Of a stretch of 64,000 bases of DNA, positions 16,277 to 24,576 are shown in pieces. A program made the translations under genes and the position numbers. This stretch comes from Dokdonia sp. Dokd-P16 (GTDB lineage Bacteria; Bacteroidota; Bacteroidia; Flavobacteriales; Flavobacteriaceae). Every line of letters starts with the position of its first letter. The stretch's first letter is position 1. The stretch lies in NCBI RefSeq assembly GCF_003095655.1, contig NZ_CP029151.1:453501-517500 (forward strand), read 5' to 3'. The notes below the pieces were generated by a model. It had not been told where the DNA came from. It did not search any database and saw nothing but the letters and a program-made list of their open reading frames with translations.

Positions 16277-16293
16277 ACGCTTTCGCGAAAGCG
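16277..16293. repeat. Dispersed palindrome copy 7 (intergenic)
   Basis: ACGCTTTCGCGAAAGCG, 61 bases after trmL. Confidence 0.93.
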
Positions 16294-16440
16294 ATAACTA
16301 ACAACATATATTTCTAGTAGTTTCAAGAATACTTCTCAAGAAAGCAACTAGTACAGTCATCATTTCAAATCATTAAACGCTTTGTTTTTTTGAGAAAACT
16401 GATTTTAATGCAAAAGTTATGGATACTCAGAAAAAATAGT

Positions 16441-16476
16441 AAAAAAAAATTGCGTTCCATAACAGAACGCAATTTT
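16441..16476 (-). terminator. Terminator of the spondin-like lipoprotein gene
   Basis: A 12-bp stem AAAATTGCGTTC/GAACGCAATTTT (16446-16457, 16465-16476), preceded on the plus strand by an A run that becomes the T run of the minus-strand transcript. Confidence 0.85.
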
Positions 16477-16502
16477 CGAACAAATCAAACTAAACCAAAC
16501 AA

Positions 16503-17882
16503 TTAATTTATTAATGCTACTGTAACTTCAATTAAGTTATAACCTCCTCTTTCATCTAAGTACTGAGTAACTCCTGCAGGGGAGCTTATTATACCTTTAC
16601 CAAACTGTACATCATCTAGTGCTCTTACTCTTCTCACAGTTGTATCTGCATCATCTGCCACAGCAACATTGCCACCCATAGGTTGCCCATTACCTTGACC
16701 TACAATTTGATCAACTTCTGTACCTGCATCATATAAATAATTCTTGCTTATATCAAAAGAGCTTTTAGGCGTTCCGTCTTCATTAAAAAGGGTAATACCA
16801 GCTTGATTGTTTGAAATAAACCAATCATTTGAAGAAATAAGCATTGTTGCAAAGTTAAGTCGCTGCCCAGGAGCTGCTTCAATTTCTATTACCATAGATT
16901 CTCCAGGAGTAGCAGGTGTAGTAGTGCGCATGGCAGTAACATTATCCATTGCATTTAAGTAATTAAAAGCAATTTCATTAGATCCATCTTCTGCAAGCTC
17001 CTCTAAGCCATTATCTGTTGTTATAGCTTCTCCATTTGTGAATAAAGGTGTCTGTTCTCCATCATGCACATAAGCAACAGCAGGAGATAATACGGAGTAA
17101 GAAGATGATAATCTTAAAGGAGCACCAGTGCTACCCACCTCTGTAAACCATTCATATATTGCTGCAGGAGAGCCATCTTCTGCAAGACCTTCTAGACCAT
17201 TATTGAGAAGTGGTTCATTTGCAACAAATAGTGCATTGTCTTGCGTATGTATCACCAAGATACCAGGGGTAATAAATCCAGGATTATGGAGTGCTTCTCT
17301 ATTTGCCTTTGTAATGGTAAGAGTAAACTCCTTTGAAGAAGGGTCATACGCTAGATTTGCCGTTAGGTAGTTACGTATATTGCGTCCTGTGTTTCTTACG
17401 TTATTATTATCATCTGCAGGACCTGAGTTTGGCTCGCTTTGATTTGGTGCGGTAAACATGGTATTAGGAAAATCTGTAAGAAAATCTTCCTCTTCCTCAC
17501 TTCCTGCATCCCAAACTATAATTTGATCTGAGATATCTCCAGTAAGTGGCACCATGTTATCCCATAATTTAATGCCCGTGCTAGCAGGAGCAAAAAACCA
17601 GTCATTACTTTGAGCAAACATATTTGCAAAGCTCAAGTACGTTCCTTTAGGTGCTTTAAATGTAGTTACATAGGTCTGCCCTGTTGTAGTTAAAGGCGCA
17701 TCTCCTATAGTGTCTGCACTTAAGAAATTAATAGCATTACGCAATGTAATTCTAAAGGTACTAGTACTCACCGCGGTTTCTACAGTAGGAATTGATGTTG
17801 CTTCAACGGTTTCCTCATCTGATGAGCAAGATCCTAAAATTGCCATTCCAGCAATAGCTAAAGATAAAATTGATTTTTTCAT
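16503..17882 (-). CDS. Lipoprotein with two spondin-like domains
   Basis: A 459-aa lipoprotein (MKKSILSLAIAGMAILGSC, lipid on Cys19, then acidic SSDEE). Two halves repeat each other: GTYLSFANMFAQSNDWFFAP with a WDAGSEEEEDF segment about 35 residues on, and QRLNFATMLISSNDWFIS with YDAGTEVDQ. The SNDWF motif and the acidic loop match the spondin_N domain found in Bacteroidetes surface proteins. A repeated LEELAEDGS/LEGLAEDGS motif lies between them. The function is unknown; adhesion or matrix binding is a guess. It sits between trmL and a displaced 3' fragment of trmL. Confidence 0.78.
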   Translation of the reverse strand: MKKSILSLAIAGMAILGSCSSDEETVEATSIPTVETAVSTSTFRITLRNAINFLSADTIGDAPLTTTGQTYVTTFKAPKGTYLSFANMFAQSNDWFFAPASTGIKLWDNMVPLTGDISDQIIVWDAGSEEEEDFLTDFPNTMFTAPNQSEPNSGPADDNNNVRNTGRNIRNYLTANLAYDPSSKEFTLTITKANREALHNPGFITPGILVIHTQDNALFVANEPLLNNGLEGLAEDGSPAAIYEWFTEVGSTGAPLRLSSSYSVLSPAVAYVHDGEQTPLFTNGEAITTDNGLEELAEDGSNEIAFNYLNAMDNVTAMRTTTPATPGESMVIEIEAAPGQRLNFATMLISSNDWFISNNQAGITLFNEDGTPKSSFDISKNYLYDAGTEVDQIVGQGNGQPMGGNVAVADDADTTVRRVRALDDVQFGKGIISSPAGVTQYLDERGGYNLIEVTVALIN

Positions 17883-17923
17883 TTTTTAAATATTTATGTA
17901 ATTGTTTACGTTTAATAATGGCA

Positions 17924-17955
17924 CAAAGATGCACCTGCATGGAACGTTTTTACAA
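17924..17955 (-). promoter_or_regulatory. Promoter of the spondin-like lipoprotein gene
   Basis: On the minus strand: TTG (17953-17955), a 21-base spacer and CATCTTTG (17924-17931), one mismatch from TAnnTTTG; about 40 bases before the start codon. Confidence 0.6.
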
Positions 17956-18185
17956 TTAAAAAGAGATGAGCGGGAAATTAGAACGCTAAAAAGGAAAAAA
18001 TCAATAAATAAATTCAATATCCTTAAAATCAATGTTTTACATACAAATAAGCTGATGAAAAGGAAAATATAACGTTAAAAAGGAATATTAAAGGTTCATG
18101 CTGAGCGTGTTACTTTCAAAGCAACGTAGAATCTTTATGTATAGATAGATTGCATAAACCTTGTAGTTCTCATTGATATTATCAA
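17956..18185. other. AT-rich intergenic stretch with two short direct repeats
   Basis: No gene seen. AACGCTAAAAAGGAA (17982-17996) and AACGTTAAAAAGGAA (18071-18085) form a 15-base direct repeat with one mismatch, about 90 bases apart. It could be a regulator site or chance. Confidence 0.4.
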
Positions 18186-18476
18186 ATGCCTATACATGTA
18201 ATTATAATAGTAACTTTCATGTTTTTTAAAGAGAACGCTTTCGCGAAAATGATATTTCTTTCCAGTCACGGCACAAAATCACATTATAACATTCCTTTTG
18301 AGGATGATCTATTTCTAATCTTTGGAAAAGAATCTAAAGGACTCCCAAAAGAAATCACCGAAAAACACCCCGACCAACTTTATAAAATCCCATTATTTAA
18401 TGAACACATCAGAAGCTTAAATCTTGCAAATGCCGTGGGAATTGTGGCTTATGAGGGGATAAGGCAGTTGGGGTAA
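18186..18476 (+). pseudogene. trmL 3'-half remnant
   Basis: From 18235 the frame reads NAFAKMIFLSSHGTKSHYNI, FGKESKGLPKEITEKHP and IPLFNEHIRSLNLANAVGIV, matching residues ~70-150 of the intact TrmL 2.3 kb upstream. The N-terminal half with the first conserved region (HPEIPNNTGNIGR) is missing; the first ~16 residues of the open frame are unrelated. A truncated knot half should not work alone, so this is a partial gene. DNA identity to trmL is high but not perfect (several synonymous changes), so it is not a very recent copy. Confidence 0.85.
18235..18249. repeat. Dispersed palindrome copy 8 (in trmL remnant)
   Basis: ACGCTTTCGCGAAAA, same position as copy 6 in trmL, at the left edge of the duplication. 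Confidence 0.85.
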
Positions 18477-18488
18477 TAAATTTACAAG

Positions 18489-18899
18489 ATGAAAAAAGAA
18501 CACAAACTCATTTTAGACATATTATCAAGCTATCTTGAAAGATATCCAGATCAACGATTTGGTCAAGCCATATTTAATCCTGGTATTAATGAATTCATTA
18601 AAAACAACTCATCACGACCAACTTATAATTTAAGGGATATATATAATGATGAAGATTCCGTTATAATAAAACGTATAGAAAACCAACTAGAGTGGTTCAA
18701 TTTACAAAAAAAGGTAAATGAAGGAATTTCTAACATTGAAGGTTTATCTTCTATGACAGTCAATGAGAGATTGTTTCGAACAGGTCTATTAGAGCAGTTT
18801 GATATATTTAAAATATCTAGTAAAAATTATGCAAAATATATCCTAGAATCTCTTCATGTAGATTCTGACTCTATAAAAAAGATGATAAATTCAAAATAA
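18489..18899 (+). CDS. Hypothetical protein
   Basis: A 136-aa protein without signal peptide or membrane segment. The N-terminal half (ILDILSSYLERYPDQRFGQA, ... LRDIYNDEDSVIIKRI) resembles a type of short protein common in Bacteroidetes accessory DNA whose function I do not know. The C-terminal half (VNEGISNIEGLSSMTVNERL) is helical. It starts 12 bases after the trmL remnant and ends 4 bases before the convergent membrane-protein gene. Codon use is more AT-rich than its neighbours', which hints at acquired DNA. Confidence 0.6.
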   Translation: MKKEHKLILDILSSYLERYPDQRFGQAIFNPGINEFIKNNSSRPTYNLRDIYNDEDSVIIKRIENQLEWFNLQKKVNEGISNIEGLSSMTVNERLFRTGLLEQFDIFKISSKNYAKYILESLHVDSDSIKKMINSK

Positions 18900-18903
18900 A
18901 TAA

Positions 18904-19305
18904 TTATCCCAGATATTTTCTCACTTTAACCCAAGATAAGTATATACCAAGAAAGAAACCCAAAGGAACAATTACACCAAAACAAACGTCATACTCACCA
19001 ATTTGAAAAGCGTTATGAAGCAATAAAATGCACATAACAATTAAAAGGATTGATCCAAAAATCATAAAAAACCAAATAATTGAGGTTACGGCGTATTTCT
19101 CAAAATCATTTTTAAATGGCAGTGACATTATTGAGATAAATGCAAAAAATCCAAACAGTATGTGATATAACAAATTGATTAATATCATAAACTGAAAACG
19201 AGCTATTAAACTCTCCTCACTCGAAAATAAAATCGAAAGCAAAGAAAGAATAAGATTCAAAACACCAAATCCCAAATAGTATTTTTTGATAGCTTCTTCT
19301 CTCAT
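18904..19305 (-). CDS. Hypothetical small membrane protein
   Basis: A 133-aa protein with four predicted membrane helices (about residues 10-27, 36-60, 73-98 and 105-127) and no recognisable motif. It ends in a basic tail, WVKVRKYLG. It starts 7 bases after bshC on the same strand, so it may be co-transcribed with it. I do not recognise the family. Confidence 0.6.
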   Translation of the reverse strand: MREEAIKKYYLGFGVLNLILSLLSILFSSEESLIARFQFMILINLLYHILFGFFAFISIMSLPFKNDFEKYAVTSIIWFFMIFGSILLIVMCILLLHNAFQIGEYDVCFGVIVPLGFFLGIYLSWVKVRKYLG

Positions 19306-19312
19306 CTATCCC

Positions 19313-20908
19313 CTACAAAGTAACCACCGTAAACTCTCCTCCTAATGGCTCAAGAGCATTTACTAGTTCAGGGATTAATTGCTCGCCAAATTCTAGATAA
19401 AACTGTGAGAAGTTGGTGTTTCTTTCTTGCAGGCTTTGCATTGGGAATACTTCGTTTTGTAAATCTACTAGACGCTGTACGTGATCACTTAGCTTACGTT
19501 TTTGTGCGCGCAGCAATCTACTTTCTAAGTTTTCTAAACCTTTGAGTTGTTTTACCTCTTGTGCTTTTACGGCTCCTATAAAACTAGCGTCTGTCTCTTC
19601 GGCTAGTAAGTGCATTGCTTTAAACTGCTCTCTTAAAAAGCTGCGTTGTGCAGAGAAGTCTATCTCTATATTTGAGATGGCACGCACCTTTCGGTTAATG
19701 AGTTCGTTTTGTTTTAGAAACAAATTTGGCAACGACACGCCTAGATTTTCAGCCTTTGTACGTTGCTTTTCGGTACGTATTAATGCCGAGTTACGAAGCA
19801 ATAATGCCGGAAATGGAACTCCCACTTCATCAAAATATGTTTTGAGCTGGAACCAATACGCCAGCTCTCCGCCTCCACCTACATAGCAGAGATTCGGTAA
19901 AATCACTTCTTGAAAAAGTGGTCTCAGCAAGGCGTTAGGCGAGAACCGTTCTGGGTGGTTAGCAAGCTCGTCGAGTATCTCATTTTCGCGAAAGCGGATA
20001 TCTGTATCATTTACCACATACATATCATCCACTTTGATAATACGCTCACGTATGCCCTCTTTTATGTAAAACAAGTTTATCTCACGAGGGTGTACTTGCT
20101 CTGCATACCCTAGCGTAGTGAGTTGCTCGGTTTGCTCTGTCACCTTTGCGTGCGACACGCCCTCAAACAATTCTCGTTGTACATAAGGAGCAAATAGCTC
20201 TTTGAGTCCCGCATCATTCCCGTCTACAATGACAAGGCCGTACTCACCAAAAAGCTCGTTACCCAGATAGCGCGTTGCATCTGCCAGGTTATCGTGATTG
20301 AGATACGCATCACTAAAAAGTTTTGAGAGGTACTCTGCATTTCTTGAAGTCCCTAGCTGTGTTTTAAATAATGCTAATACTTCCGCCAGTCCTTCGGTTG
20401 AGAGTTCGCCTACGGCGCCACCGTCCTCACGATTCCAATGTACTTTTTTGCCTTGGAAATTGAAGTAGTTAATCTCGTCAAAATCGTGATCCTCTGTCGC
20501 CATCCAGTAAATAGGTACATAATTGCGGTCTGGATCTTTCTCTTTAAGCTCCTTGCAGAGATTAATGACAGAGATAATTTTATATAAAAAGTAGAGCGGC
20601 CCGGTAAATAAATTGAGCTGGTGCCCTGTGGTGATGGTAAAGGTATTTTCGCTGGCTAGATGCTCTAAGTTGAGCTGCGTCTCGGCAGAGGTGTTTGTAT
20701 TTTTATATTGCGCGATGAGGGAATCATATAAACGCTTTCGCGAAAGCGGACTAAAAAATTGCCCCTTCTCTTCTGCCTGTTTGATAAGATTATCTGCTGT
20801 AGGAAATCTGTGATAAAAGGGCTTAAGTGCTTCTTCTTGATCTAGATAGTTTGTGATAAGATTAGAAAAATACCCAGTTTCACGGTACGGCAGACAGTCA
20901 GTTGGCAT
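19313..20908 (-). CDS. bshC: Bacillithiol biosynthesis cysteine-adding enzyme
   Basis: A 531-aa cytoplasmic ligase that adds cysteine to glucosaminyl-malate, the last step of bacillithiol synthesis. Diagnostic segments are TITTGHQLNLFTGPLYFLYKI, YWMATEDHDFDEIN and LCYVGGGGELAYWFQLK, with a coiled-coil region near residues 400-480. The length is normal for the family. bshA and bshB are not in this window. Two palindrome copies lie in the gene (FSPLSRKRLY and DIRFRENEIL). Confidence 0.93.
   Translation of the reverse strand: MPTDCLPYRETGYFSNLITNYLDQEEALKPFYHRFPTADNLIKQAEEKGQFFSPLSRKRLYDSLIAQYKNTNTSAETQLNLEHLASENTFTITTGHQLNLFTGPLYFLYKIISVINLCKELKEKDPDRNYVPIYWMATEDHDFDEINYFNFQGKKVHWNREDGGAVGELSTEGLAEVLALFKTQLGTSRNAEYLSKLFSDAYLNHDNLADATRYLGNELFGEYGLVIVDGNDAGLKELFAPYVQRELFEGVSHAKVTEQTEQLTTLGYAEQVHPREINLFYIKEGIRERIIKVDDMYVVNDTDIRFRENEILDELANHPERFSPNALLRPLFQEVILPNLCYVGGGGELAYWFQLKTYFDEVGVPFPALLLRNSALIRTEKQRTKAENLGVSLPNLFLKQNELINRKVRAISNIEIDFSAQRSFLREQFKAMHLLAEETDASFIGAVKAQEVKQLKGLENLESRLLRAQKRKLSDHVQRLVDLQNEVFPMQSLQERNTNFSQFYLEFGEQLIPELVNALEPLGGEFTVVTL
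19983..19996. repeat. Dispersed palindrome copy 9 (inside bshC)
   Basis: TTTTCGCGAAAGCG, read on the minus strand as RFRE. Confidence 0.85.
20732..20748. repeat. Dispersed palindrome copy 10 (inside bshC)
   Basis: ACGCTTTCGCGAAAGCG, read on the minus strand as LSRKR. Confidence 0.92.
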
Positions 20909-21030
20909 AAATTATGGTTTAGATAGTAAAGATAAATCCGTTAAATAGCGAGTTTTCCCAAAAAAACGTTAAAACGCTGATTTGCGGCGAGCTCTTTTTA
21001 TAGCTTTAGCTTTTGCTAAAAACCAACCAA

Positions 21031-23520
21031 ATGCACAGAATTTACAGCTTTTTTGTCGCCTTATTCCTCACAACATTACTCACTGCACAAGTACAATCTC
21101 CATCAGAATTTCTGGGCTACGAGATAGGAACACAGTTCTCACGCCACTCAGATGTGGTGCGTTACTTTGAGCATGTTGCGGAAAATAGTGACCTAGTAAC
21201 GTATCAAACATATGGTAAAACAAATGAGCGCAGACCTCTTACTTATGCAGTTATCACAACAGCAGCAAATCACAACAATCTAGAAAACATACGTAAAGCA
21301 AATCTTGAGCAAACAGGTATTGCCTCTGGCAACTCTGGTGCGGCAGATAAGGCGATTGTATGGCTTTCTTATAACGTACATGGTAATGAAGCTTCCTCAA
21401 CAGAGGCATCTATGGCTACCCTTTATGAGCTTGTTACTACAAAAAAAGATTGGCTTGAAAACACTGTGGTGATTATAGATCCCTGTGTAAATCCAGATGG
21501 ACGTGATCGCTATTCAAACTGGTTTAACCAAGTGGCATCTACACCTTACGATCCAGCTCAAGTAGCTGCAGAGCATGATGAGCCGTGGCCAGGAGGAAGA
21601 CCTAATCACTACCTTTTTGACCTAAACCGTGATTGGGCTTGGGCTTCTCAAGTAGAATCACAGCAACGATTAAAAGTTTACAATAAATGGATGCCGCATG
21701 TGCATGTAGACTTTCACGAGCAAGGCATTAATAGTCCTTATTACTTTGCTCCAGCAGCAGAGCCTTTTAATGAGATCATCACAGACTGGCAACAAGAATT
21801 CCAAGTAGAAATAGGAAAAAACCACGCTCGCTATTTTGATAAAGAAGGTTGGCTATTTTTTACCGGAGAGAGTTTTGACTTACTCTATCCATCATACGGA
21901 GATACGTACCCTATGTTTATGGGTGCAATAGGGATGACCTACGAGCAAGCCGGTCACGGTCGTGCAGGATTAGGAATAGATACAGATCAAGGTTTTGAAC
22001 TTACACTTGTAGATCGTGTGGCACATCATAAAACCACAGGACTTTCTACTATAGAAATATCTTCTGCCAATGCTGGTAAACTCAACACCCAGTTTAAAGA
22101 CTACTTTAATACAAGCGGCCTTAAATATAAAAGCTACGTACTTTCTGGAAATCTAGACAATCTTAAAGAACTTGCAACACTGCTAGACAGACACGAGATC
22201 AAATATGGCTTCTCATCAAACGGGAAAGCCTCAGGATTTTCTTATATCTCAAACGGTCAAGGAAGCATGAGTTATGACATGGCAATGGTCGTGAGTACTA
22301 ATCAGCCAAAAGGTAAAATGGTAAAAGCGCTTCTTGAGCCAGATGCAAAACTGAGCACACCACTTACCTACGACATTACTGCCTGGAGTTTACCACACGC
22401 TTATGGACTTAATGCTGTAGCAAGCACATCACTAGTTACTGCAAATGCGGCAAATCCTTTTACTACAAACAACTCAAACCTGAATGCAAATGCAGCAGGT
22501 TATATCGCAAAGTGGAATAGCCTTGAAGATGCAAAGCTACTTGCTGCGCTATTAAAAGAAGGTATTAAAGTACGTTTTACAGAAAAGCCTTTTGCAAATA
22601 ATGGTATCTCTTATGAGCGAGGATCGCTAGTAATTACAAAAAGTGATAACAAAGGACGTACAGATTTTAATGAGGTTGTAAATACGCTTTCGCGAAAGCA
22701 TAACAGGACCCTTAATGCAACTAACACTTCATTTTCGACCTCCGGACCTGACTTTGGATCATCATCTATGAAGCTCATCAATCCGCCGAAAATTGCCTTA
22801 TTAAAAGGAGATGGAACCTCATCATTAAGCTATGGAGCCACTTGGTATTTCTTTGAGCAAACACTAGGATATCCAGCTACCTCAATTGATACTGGTAATT
22901 TAGGACGCATTAACCTAGAAGATTTTGACGTACTTGTAATGCCTAGCGGTTGGTACGGAAGCGTGCTGAATGATAGTACGCTAGATAAAGTAAAAGATTT
23001 TGTACGCGGTGGCGGAAAAGTAATCGCGATAGCGAATGCTGTAGGAAGTTTTGCTAAAAAATCTGGATTTAACTTAAAACGCAACAGCAATTCAAGTGAC
23101 GAAGACGATACTTCGAGCGATGATAATCTCATTCCATATGCAGAACGCGAGAACGCAAGCACGACAAACTTTATAACAGGTTCTATCTTTAAAACCAAAG
23201 TAGATCCTACACATCCCATGGCTTTTGGGTACGATGACACCTATTACTCTTTAAAACTAGGAAGCAACTCTTATTCATATTTGGACAAAGGTTTTAACGT
23301 GTCTTACATTCCAGAAGAAGTGACCAACGTTGCAGGATTTGCAGGTGATAATGCAAAAGCAAAACTGAGCAAGTCTCTTATTTTTGGAGAAGAACGCATG
23401 GGACGTGGAAGTGTAATCTACATGGTAGATGACCCACTTTTTAGAGCTTTCTGGCATAATGGGAAGTTGTTTTTTGCCAATGCTATTTTCTTGACTAATA
23501 ATGGGAAGTATAGGTTGTAA
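21031..23520 (+). CDS. M14-family zinc carboxypeptidase, secreted
   Basis: An 829-aa secreted protein. I start it at the ATG at 21031, giving a clean signal peptide (MHRIYSFFVALFLTTLLTAQ); the frame also opens at a TTG 18 bases earlier. The zinc-binding HGNEASSTEA, the DPCVNPDGRDRY motif, HVHVDFHEQG and the catalytic Glu region GMTYEQAGH place it in peptidase family M14. The last ~300 residues form a class-I-glutaminase-like domain (VLVMPSGWYG, VRGGGKVIAIANA). It probably digests peptides in the periplasm or outside the cell. A palindrome copy encodes NTLSRKHN. Confidence 0.88.
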   Translation: MHRIYSFFVALFLTTLLTAQVQSPSEFLGYEIGTQFSRHSDVVRYFEHVAENSDLVTYQTYGKTNERRPLTYAVITTAANHNNLENIRKANLEQTGIASGNSGAADKAIVWLSYNVHGNEASSTEASMATLYELVTTKKDWLENTVVIIDPCVNPDGRDRYSNWFNQVASTPYDPAQVAAEHDEPWPGGRPNHYLFDLNRDWAWASQVESQQRLKVYNKWMPHVHVDFHEQGINSPYYFAPAAEPFNEIITDWQQEFQVEIGKNHARYFDKEGWLFFTGESFDLLYPSYGDTYPMFMGAIGMTYEQAGHGRAGLGIDTDQGFELTLVDRVAHHKTTGLSTIEISSANAGKLNTQFKDYFNTSGLKYKSYVLSGNLDNLKELATLLDRHEIKYGFSSNGKASGFSYISNGQGSMSYDMAMVVSTNQPKGKMVKALLEPDAKLSTPLTYDITAWSLPHAYGLNAVASTSLVTANAANPFTTNNSNLNANAAGYIAKWNSLEDAKLLAALLKEGIKVRFTEKPFANNGISYERGSLVITKSDNKGRTDFNEVVNTLSRKHNRTLNATNTSFSTSGPDFGSSSMKLINPPKIALLKGDGTSSLSYGATWYFFEQTLGYPATSIDTGNLGRINLEDFDVLVMPSGWYGSVLNDSTLDKVKDFVRGGGKVIAIANAVGSFAKKSGFNLKRNSNSSDEDDTSSDDNLIPYAERENASTTNFITGSIFKTKVDPTHPMAFGYDDTYYSLKLGSNSYSYLDKGFNVSYIPEEVTNVAGFAGDNAKAKLSKSLIFGEERMGRGSVIYMVDDPLFRAFWHNGKLFFANAIFLTNNGKYRL
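22684..22699. repeat. Dispersed palindrome copy 11 (inside M14 peptidase gene)
   Basis: ACGCTTTCGCGAAAGC, read as TLSRK. Confidence 0.92.
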
Positions 23521-23547
23521 ATACAACGCTTACTAAAACAAAAAAAT

Positions 23548-23573
23548 GCCCTGTATTTCAGGGCTTTTTTTTT
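23548..23573 (+). terminator. Terminator of the M14 peptidase gene
   Basis: Stem GCCCTG/CAGGGC (23548-23553, 23559-23564) followed by T9. Confidence 0.88.
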
Positions 23574-23576
23574 GTT

Positions 23577-24545
23577 CCAATTCCTTTCCCCAACCCTTAG
23601 TCATTCTGCCAATTTATTTTGCCCTAGCTTAAATCAGTCTCCCAATTCCTTTCCCCGCCCCTGAAGGGTGGGAATTGGAGTTAGAAATTTTTAGTTTATT
23701 TACTCACTCCTGTGGACATCTCCCTGACTCCCTCTTGGAAGAGGGACACTGTTGTGAGTAGGTCGCGTTATTTTAATGTCTAAATATTTTAAGAAAAGTT
23801 CACCCTTTAGGGACGGGGAAAACTTTTCGGCTGGCAATTGCTTTCCCCGACAATGAATCAGTCGGCCAATTCCTTTCCCCGCCCCTGAAGGGTGGGAATT
23901 GGAATGGAAAAAATTCTAGTTTACTCACTCTTGCGAACATCTCCCTGACTCCCTCTTGGAAGAGGGACACTGTTGTGGGTAGGTCGCGTTTTTTAGATGC
24001 CCAATTTCCTAAGAAAAGTCCCCCTTTAGCGACGGGGGAAAACTTTTCGGCTGGCAATTCCTTTCCCCAACCCTGAAGGGAGGGAATTGGAATGGAAAAA
24101 CCTAGTTCTCACTCATGCGGACATCTCCCTGACTCCCTCTTGGAAGAGGGACACTGTTGTGGGTAGGTTACGTAATTTTGATGTCTAATATTGATGGATA
24201 GAATTAGTATGGAAAATTTTAGTTTACTCACTATTGCGGACATCTCCCTGACTCTCTCTTGGAAGAGGGACACTGTTGTGGGTAGGTTACGTAATTTTGA
24301 TGTCTAAATATTTTAAGAAAAGTTCACCCTTTAGGGATGGGGTAAAACTTTTCTGTGTCAACTCTATTCCCCCGACCCTGAAGGGTGGGAATTGGAATGG
24401 AACGTTCTAAGAAAAGTTCACCCTTTAGGGACGGGGCAAAAACTATTCGGATCCCAATTCCTTTCCCCAGCCCTGAAGGGTGGGAATTGGAATGGAACGT
24501 TCTAAGAAAAGTCACCCTTTAGGGATGGAAGAAAACTTTTCGAAT
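23577..24545. repeat. Composite hairpin repeat array (non-coding)
   Basis: About 970 bases with no gene, between convergent genes. Three palindromic motifs alternate. P: CCAATTCC...GGAATTGG around CCCTGAAGGGTGGG (23642, 23866, 24054, 24361, 24454). S: CTCCCTCTTGGAAGAGGGAC within a ~50-base conserved block (blocks start 23716, 23937, 24121, 24240). Q: AAGAAAAGTT...AACTTTTC around CCCTTTAGGGACGGGG (23791, 24011, 24315, 24409, 24503). Copies are near-identical but not exact, and spacings vary (119-221 bases between S blocks), so it is not a simple tandem repeat. The short frames in it are not convincing genes. Confidence 0.85.
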
Positions 24546-24576
24546 ACCATTTTAATCTAGAAATCAGTTTATTTGC

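Noticed and set aside
18186-18476. A second full TrmL gene
   Set aside because: It lacks the N-terminal half with the conserved HPEIPNNTGNIGR region; only the 3' half matches, so I call it a remnant.
15956-18476. An IS or prophage in trmL
   Set aside because: There is no transposase, integrase or terminal inverted repeat, only one lipoprotein gene, so I describe it as a duplication of uncertain origin.
23577-24545. Short frames in the hairpin array as genes
   Set aside because: They come from repeated non-coding motifs, lack start signals and family features, and their translations are low-complexity.
23577-24545. A CRISPR array
   Set aside because: The motifs are hairpins of different kinds with variable spacing, not 25-40 base repeats with unique spacers.
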